This document shows positions 5,787 through 8,457 of a stretch of DNA of 8,457 bases, one piece after another (the stretch's first letter is position 1; every line of letters begins with the position of its first letter). The notes beneath the pieces are model-generated. The model did no database searches, was not told where the DNA came from, and worked only from the letters and a program-made list of their open reading frames with translations. The stretch is from HK-STAS-PATE-34 sp031973435 (GTDB lineage Bacteria; Patescibacteriota; Minisyncoccia; Phycocordibacterales; UBA9973), in the NCBI GenBank assembly GCA_031973435.1, contig DALYDA010000025.1, positions 1-8,457 of the forward strand, written 5' to 3'. The position numbers were made by a program, and so were the translations under genes.

Positions 5787-5840
5787 CCACCCTTAGCTCA
5801 GTTGGTTATCCGCCAGAGGCGGACAGGGAGCGAGCTTATA
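5787..5840 (+). pseudogene. Broken 5' half of a tRNA-Ile gene
   Basis: Bases 5787-5808 are identical to positions 1-22 of the intact tRNA at 5921 (acceptor 5' strand, D stem and D loop). The copy is then interrupted by TCCGCCAGAGGCGGA (5809-5823), a 6-bp hairpin with an AGA loop. A second matching segment, GAGC then GAGCTTATA (to 5840), resumes the tRNA up to the anticodon loop but lacks three bases of the anticodon stem. It cannot fold into a tRNA by itself. The matching 3' half lies at 6010-6049, and the two share TATA at the break. Whether the GAGCTTATA part is true tRNA sequence or belongs to the insert is uncertain, because GGAGCGAG recurs at 5852. Confidence 0.7.
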
Positions 5841-5900
5841 ACGGCTAATGAGGAGCGAGGCACAAGAATGCTTGTATCTCGTCCGAATGAAGACGTTATA
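5809..5900 (+). repeat. Structured insert with nested hairpins
   Basis: This non-coding piece carries several helices. TCCGCC/GGCGGA closes an AGA loop (5809-5823). TATAACG (5837-5843) pairs with CGTTATA (5894-5900). Inside that, GGA (5852-5854) pairs with TCC (5882-5884), CGAG (5856-5859) with CTCG (5878-5881), and ACAAG (5862-5866) with CTTGT (5871-5875) around AATG. The internal loop holds CTAATGA on one side and GAATGAAGA on the other. It lies inside the tRNA transcript. It may be a small mobile hairpin or a structured RNA; no family is recognised. Confidence 0.5.
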
Positions 5901-6013
5901 TGAATTGAAAATTCCAAAGTCCACCCTTAGCTCAGTTGGTTAGAGCATCGAGCTTATACCTCGAGGGTCCTAGGTTCGAGTCCTAGAGGGTGGACTTTGG
6001 AATAATTCATATA
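5897..6013. repeat. Inverted repeat extending the tRNA acceptor stem
   Basis: TATATGAATT (5897-5906) and ATTCCAAAGTCCACCCT (5911-5927) are the exact reverse complement of the continuous stretch 5987-6013, with only GAAA (5907-5910) unpaired. The last seven pairs are the acceptor stem of the intact tRNA. The stem thus runs 20 further base pairs beyond the mature tRNA ends, 27 pairs in all. Confidence 0.9.
5921..5994 (+). tRNA. tRNA-Ile(UAU)
   Basis: The 74-base cloverleaf is complete. The acceptor stem is CCACCCT/AGGGTGG, with discriminator A5994. The D arm is GCTC-AGTTGGTTA-GAGC and the anticodon arm TCGAG-CTTATAC-CTCGA. A 5-base variable loop (GGGTC) is followed by the T arm CTAGG-TTCGAGT-CCTAG. 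The anticodon is TAT, which reads AUA isoleucine codons. CCA is not encoded and must be added. Most bacteria read AUA with a CAU tRNA modified to lysidine by TilS; a UAU tRNA is an uncommon alternative that can replace that system. AUA is the dominant Ile codon in neighbouring recG, so this tRNA is probably essential. It sits between two broken copies of itself and within a long inverted repeat. Confidence 0.93.
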
Positions 6014-6049
6014 CCTCGAGAATCCTAGGTTCGAGTCCTAGAGGGTGGA
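6010..6049 (+). pseudogene. Broken 3' half of a tRNA-Ile gene
   Basis: From TATACCTCGAG (6010-6020) onward the sequence matches the intact tRNA from the anticodon loop to the discriminator base. Only two differences occur, AA for GG in the variable loop; the T arm and 3' acceptor strand are identical. There is no 5' half directly upstream; the preceding TTCA belongs to the inverted repeat. With 5787-5840 it would rebuild most of one tRNA. It is followed at once by the terminator. Confidence 0.8.
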
Positions 6050-6054
6050 CACTG

Positions 6055-6093
6055 GCAAAGCCGGTCCGAAAGGGCCGGCTTTGCTGTTTTCTG
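6055..6093 (+). terminator. Terminator of the tRNA locus
   Basis: A 13-bp stem, 6055-6067 with 6072-6084 (GCAAAGCCGGTCC against GGGCCGGCTTTGC with one T-G wobble), closes a GAAA tetraloop. TGTTTTCTGT follows. It is the only strong terminator of the locus. Confidence 0.85.
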
Positions 6094-6114
6094 TATACAA
6101 AAAAATCCCAGTTA

Positions 6115-6123
6115 TGGTAAAAT
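6115..6123 (+). promoter_or_regulatory. Extended -10 promoter of the 161-aa protein gene
   Basis: TGG precedes TAAAAT (6118-6123). Transcription would begin near 6130, leaving a leader of about 40 bases that carries GGAGGGG (6130-6136) and the palindrome at 6142-6151. No clear -35 is visible. Confidence 0.45.
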
Positions 6124-6141
6124 TCACTTGGAGGGGTTACT

Positions 6142-6151
6142 AGGTTAACCT
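6142..6151. promoter_or_regulatory. Perfect 10-bp palindrome in the leader
   Basis: AGGTTAACCT is self-complementary and lies between the predicted transcription start and the ATG at 6171. It may be an operator or a small RNA hairpin element. It is short enough to be chance. Confidence 0.25.
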
Positions 6152-6170
6152 TATTTTTAATACCAAAATT

Positions 6171-6656
6171 ATGAATGAATTTATCATAAAGAAGTTAGGA
6201 GACACACTCGCACTTTCAGAAGTAGGAAGCGAGACATTTGAAAAATCTAGAGACGCAATTGAGAAAGAATTTGAGTCTGGTGTTCTTGACGATTTTATTG
6301 AAAAAAATAATATTCATGCCGAAGAAATACGAAGAATTGTAGGAAAAAGTGGAAAGGAATCTGAAATGGAAGCACTTCGTGGAGCAATGAGTGGCAAACT
6401 AAGACAAATGAGAGAAATATATCTGGGTGAAAAATGGAATTCTCCACAAGATGTATTCGAATGGCTATCTATCTACTCAGGTATCTCATACGGAACATGG
6501 GCTGTTGTAAAAGGAATAGCAGAGTCTACTAACGATACAGATCTTCTGACTCTATCTGAAGAAGCAATGAACGTTCATCATACAATGCTCGACACTATCG
6601 CAAGCGAATTGGAATCTATCGGAAATGGTAGCGTGGACACTGCTTTGGAACAATAA
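6171..6656 (+). CDS. Helical protein of unknown function (161 aa), possibly ferritin-like
   Basis: I do not recognise the family with certainty. The protein is acidic and predicted almost wholly helical from its composition, without a signal peptide or membrane helix. Likely helices are at residues 20-45, 48-60, 63-86, 92-118 and 122-150. The second half has SGISYGTWAVVKGIAEST and then LTLSEEAMNVHHTMLDTIASELESIG. That recalls the paired helices of ferritin-like or DUF892-type four-helix bundles, where E and H residues face each other. However, a full two-times ExxH metal motif is not visible, so metal binding is unsupported. It starts with an ATG without a Shine-Dalgarno sequence. It has its own promoter and a modest terminator, so it is probably monocistronic. 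Confidence 0.8.
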   Translation: MNEFIIKKLGDTLALSEVGSETFEKSRDAIEKEFESGVLDDFIEKNNIHAEEIRRIVGKSGKESEMEALRGAMSGKLRQMREIYLGEKWNSPQDVFEWLSIYSGISYGTWAVVKGIAESTNDTDLLTLSEEAMNVHHTMLDTIASELESIGNGSVDTALEQ

Positions 6657-6676
6657 AACCACAGCTTTTTATTTTA

Positions 6677-6697
6677 AGAACCGGGTTCTCTTTTTTA
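6677..6697 (+). terminator. Modest terminator after the 161-aa protein gene
   Basis: AGAAC (6677-6681) pairs with GTTCT (6685-6689) around CGG, followed by C and six T. The stem is short, so termination may be incomplete. The T-run doubles as the start of the tandem repeat. Confidence 0.55.
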
Positions 6698-6779
6698 ATA
6701 GCTTTATTCAAGAATAATCCAATACTTTTTTTAATAGCCTTATTCATAAATAATCCAATACTTTTTTAAAAAAGTATTG
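6690..6779. repeat. Two 35/36-bp tandem repeats ending in a 24-bp palindrome
   Basis: Unit 1 (6690-6724) and unit 2 (6725-6760) differ by three substitutions and one extra T; both run from CTTTTTT-AATAGC through TAATCCAATA. A third unit starts (CTTTTTTAA) but turns at once into a perfect palindrome: CAATACTTTTTT (6756-6767) and its complement (6768-6779). The T-runs after AATCCAATA give each unit a terminator-like end without a stem. Confidence 0.85.
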
Positions 6780-6797
6780 CAAAAACTTTTCGCCGAA

Positions 6798-6920
6798 CAC
6801 ATAAGTACACATATTCACGAAATAAAAATTTATTAAAATCAATAACTCGCATAGCTCAAACAGATTGGTTTTTCCTATGGAACATAAATTTTTATTGGTT
6901 CATATATGTGTACTTACGTG
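6798..6920. repeat. Large imperfect inverted repeat A
   Basis: The left arm 6798-6833 (from CACATAAGTACACATAT to AATAAAAATTTAT) matches the reverse complement of 6884-6920. The outer block has 16 of 17 identities and the inner block 13 of 13, separated by 6-7 divergent bases. The spacer is about 50 bases and holds no recognisable gene. It could be a non-coding RNA hairpin or the remains of a miniature mobile element. Confidence 0.8.
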
Positions 6921-6940
6921 GGGCTATTTCAAAAACCACT

Positions 6941-7064
6941 TCTTTCGCATTTATAAAGACTTGAGAGCGCGACGGCGCGAGTACCCCGCCCGAACGTACC
7001 GTTCGGTACGGGCGGGGAGGAAAATTTTAGCAAAAATTTATCCGTACTTTATAAATGCGAAAGA
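6941..7064. repeat. Inverted repeat B with a GC-rich core
   Basis: TCTTTCGCATTTATAAAG (6941-6958) is perfectly repeated in inverse orientation at 7047-7064. The 88 bases between are not coding and include a GC-rich block (6961-7020, 43 of 60 bases G or C) unlike the AT-rich surroundings. The layout of short terminal inverted repeats around a compositionally foreign core resembles a miniature transposable element, but no flanking target duplication is evident. Confidence 0.8.
6984..7017. repeat. GC-rich hairpin inside repeat B
   Basis: CCCCGCCC (6984-6991) pairs with GGGCGGGG (7010-7017). After a GAAC bulge, GTACC (6996-7000) pairs with GGTAC (7005-7009) around a GTTC loop. Immediately upstream are GCGCGAC and GGCGCGAG (6967-6981), which are also self-complementary. 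It is the most stable secondary structure in the window and has no U-tract, so it is not a standard terminator. Confidence 0.8.
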
Positions 7065-7080
7065 GAAAAAACATTTTTAT

Positions 7081-7114
7081 ACAAAAAAGCCTCCAGTATA
7101 GGAGGCTTTTTTGT
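7081..7114. terminator. Terminator of ftsH (bidirectional)
   Basis: AAAAAAGCCTCC (7083-7094) pairs with GGAGGCTTTTTT (7101-7112) around AGTATA, with two more pairs outside. The right edge just touches the ftsH stop codon (7114-7116). A- and T-runs on both sides allow termination from either direction. Confidence 0.9.
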
Positions 7115-8457
7115 TACCCAACAATATCTATCCCCTTCTTTTCTTTATCCAACTTCTTTGGTTCTATCCCAAACCTTTTTATTATTTCTTCGTACTCTGG
7201 TTGCTCTAGTGTCTCTACTTCGAGAAGTTTATTTGCGATTGCGTCAAGACAAGGCTTGTTTTCTTTCAAAACTTTTCTTGCCTTTACGAGGGCTTCATCC
7301 ATAATCTTTTTTACTTCTGCATCAATACGAGCAGACATGACTTCTGAGTAGTCTCTGTCGCTTACTCCTTGTCCGAACAAAGTCTTGCCCCCATCACTTT
7401 CAAGAGCGATAGGTCCTATATCCTCACTCATTCCCCAACGAGTAACCATGGCTCTCGCAAGTGCTGTTGAGACCTGTAGATCGTTTGAAGGACCAGTTGT
7501 TACATCTCCCATGATCATCTCTTCTGCAACATATCCACCAAGAGACATTGCTATGTCGTCGAGAAATTCTTTTTTGGATTGAAGTTTTCTTTCCTCAAGT
7601 GGAAGCTTCATCGTGTAACCTCCAGTTCTCCCACGTGCAACTATAGAAACTTTGTGTACAGGATCAGCGTTTGGCAACACTGAAGCAATGAGTGCGTGTC
7701 CTGCTTCATGGTACGCAGTAATTTCTTTTTCTTTCTTTGTGAAAAGATGACTTTTTCTTTCTGGACCTAACATCACCTTTTCTATTGAGCGTACAAGATC
7801 GAACTGAGCAACTTTTTTTCTATCTTCTCGAGCTGCCAATAGAGCAGATTCGTTCATAAGTGAATAAAGGTCCGCACCAGAGAATCCTGGAGTTCTCTCC
7901 GCAACCAACTTTAGATTTATGTCCTCTGCAAGAGGCTTCTTTAATGCATGTATGGCCAATATTTCTTCACGGTCTTTACGGTCTGGGAGATCGAGCACAA
8001 CACGACGATCAAATCTTCCTGGACGAAGAAGTGCTGGATCTAGAACATCACTTCTGTTTGTAGCTGCCATAACGATAACTTTATTGTTTGGTTCGAAACC
8101 ATCCATCTCTACAAGTATCTGATTGAGAGTTTGTTCACGTTCATCATTTCCTCCCCCAACTCCTGTTCCTCTTACACGACCAACAGCATCTATTTCATCT
8201 ATGAAGACAATTGCCGGCGCTGCCTTCTTTGCCATCTGGAAAAGATCTCGTACTCGTGAGGCTCCAACTCCGACAAACATCTCTACAAACTCACTTCCCG
8301 AAAGATGGAAAAATGGCACTCCTGCTTCTCCTGCTACCGCTCGTGCTAGAAGAGTCTTTCCTGTTCCAGGAGAACCTGTAAGGATTACTCCCTTTGGTAT
8401 ACGAGCACCTATATCGATAAACTTTTTTGGATTTTTCAAAAAGTCCACAATCTCTCC
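7114..8457 (-). CDS. ftsH: ATP-dependent zinc metalloprotease FtsH (C-terminal part)
   Basis: FtsH is a membrane-bound hexameric AAA+ protease that unfolds and degrades damaged membrane proteins and short-lived regulators. The window holds about 448 codons; the N-terminal membrane segments and start lie beyond the right edge, and the frame enters as GEIVDFLKNPKKF. Counting from the Val codon at 8448, Walker A is GSPGTGKT (25-32), where most FtsH have GPPGTGKT. The pore loop MFVGVGA (57-63) and Walker B VFIDEID (81-87) follow. The second region of homology runs to RPGRFDRR (142-149). The zinc site is HEAGH (247-251), with Asp323 in SNDLQ as probable third ligand. The peptidase domain is complete, through GGYTMKLP and RWGMSEDIGP. 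The tail after residue 430 is short and Lys-rich (KKLDKEKKGIDIVG). The apparent GTG start at 8448 is internal to the domain, not the true start. The gene ends in a strong terminator. Confidence 0.97.
   Translation of the reverse strand, partial: GEIVDFLKNPKKFIDIGARIPKGVILTGSPGTGKTLLARAVAGEAGVPFFHLSGSEFVEMFVGVGASRVRDLFQMAKKAAPAIVFIDEIDAVGRVRGTGVGGGNDEREQTLNQILVEMDGFEPNNKVIVMAATNRSDVLDPALLRPGRFDRRVVLDLPDRKDREEILAIHALKKPLAEDINLKLVAERTPGFSGADLYSLMNESALLAAREDRKKVAQFDLVRSIEKVMLGPERKSHLFTKKEKEITAYHEAGHALIASVLPNADPVHKVSIVARGRTGGYTMKLPLEERKLQSKKEFLDDIAMSLGGYVAEEMIMGDVTTGPSNDLQVSTALARAMVTRWGMSEDIGPIALESDGGKTLFGQGVSDRDYSEVMSARIDAEVKKIMDEALVKARKVLKENKPCLDAIANKLLEVETLEQPEYEEIIKRFGIEPKKLDKEKKGIDIVG

Noticed and set aside
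5841..5900. Hammerhead-like core: CTAATGA, a hairpin, then GAAT
   Set aside because: The invariant G of CTGATGA is A here, the third stem is missing and there is no positioned cleavage site. The likeness is limited to a few bases.
5841..6009. Group I intron in the tRNA anticodon loop
   Set aside because: The insert is only about 170 bases, contains a whole tRNA, and shows no P3-P8 core or endonuclease frame. TATA at both borders looks more like a duplication than a splice junction.
6690..6760. CRISPR-like repeats
   Set aside because: Only two directly adjacent units without spacers, AT-rich and imperfect; no Cas genes nearby.
6865..7101. 78-aa + frame across the inverted repeats
   Set aside because: It runs straight through two inverted repeats, the GC-rich hairpin and into the ftsH terminator; the protein has no family features and an Arg-rich, low-quality composition.
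7055..7351. 98-aa + frame opposite the end of ftsH
   Set aside because: It is complementary to the conserved FtsH C-terminal domain and begins inside repeat B; no independent signals support it.
8446..8448. GTG at 8448 as the start of ftsH
   Set aside because: The frame continues to the window edge as GEI before VDFLKNPKKF, which is the standard internal FtsH sequence ahead of the AAA+ domain. The real start lies outside.

Overview
The window is an AT-rich stretch of bacterial chromosome that looks like a Candidate Phyla Radiation (Patescibacteria) genome, probably Parcubacteria-like. This is inferred from gene content and style, not from a marker gene. The signs are very small genes each with its own promoter and hairpin terminator, almost no Shine-Dalgarno sequences, heavy use of the AUA isoleucine codon with a matching tRNA-Ile(UAU), small SWIB and RRM proteins, a Cys-less cupredoxin, and many tiny membrane proteins without a clear family.

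Layout. 1-346 (minus) is the C-terminal part of a reverse transcriptase, cut at its 5' side near 325-346 and running off the left edge. It faces an unrecognised small + ORF (337-573). A three-helix membrane protein resembling DUF2784 (734-1093), a SWIB-domain protein (1153-1407), an RRM RNA-binding protein (1565-1825), a stand-alone receiver protein (1916-2290) and a membrane-anchored cupredoxin (2333-2800) follow on the + strand, mostly separated by terminators and promoters. A 66-aa minus-strand protein with an excellent promoter (2851-3051) diverges from recG (3143-5311). A four-helix DUF4383-like membrane protein (5339-5716, minus) converges on recG and diverges from the tRNA locus.

The most unusual place is 5748-6090. 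One promoter and one terminator enclose a broken 5' half of a tRNA-Ile gene, a structured insert, an intact tRNA-Ile(UAU) whose acceptor stem continues into a long flanking inverted repeat, and then a broken 3' half of the same tRNA. Downstream come a helical protein of unknown function (6171-6656), a 456-base intergenic region packed with a tandem repeat, a perfect palindrome and two large inverted repeats, and the 3' part of ftsH (7114-8457, minus), which runs off the right edge.

The genes do not form one pathway. RecG (DNA repair), FtsH (membrane protein quality control) and the tRNA are housekeeping functions; the RRM, SWIB and receiver proteins are likely regulatory; the cupredoxin is extracytoplasmic. 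Several start codons sit 6-9 bases after a -10 box, so leaderless translation is likely here. No CRISPR array, rRNA or complete transposase gene was seen.
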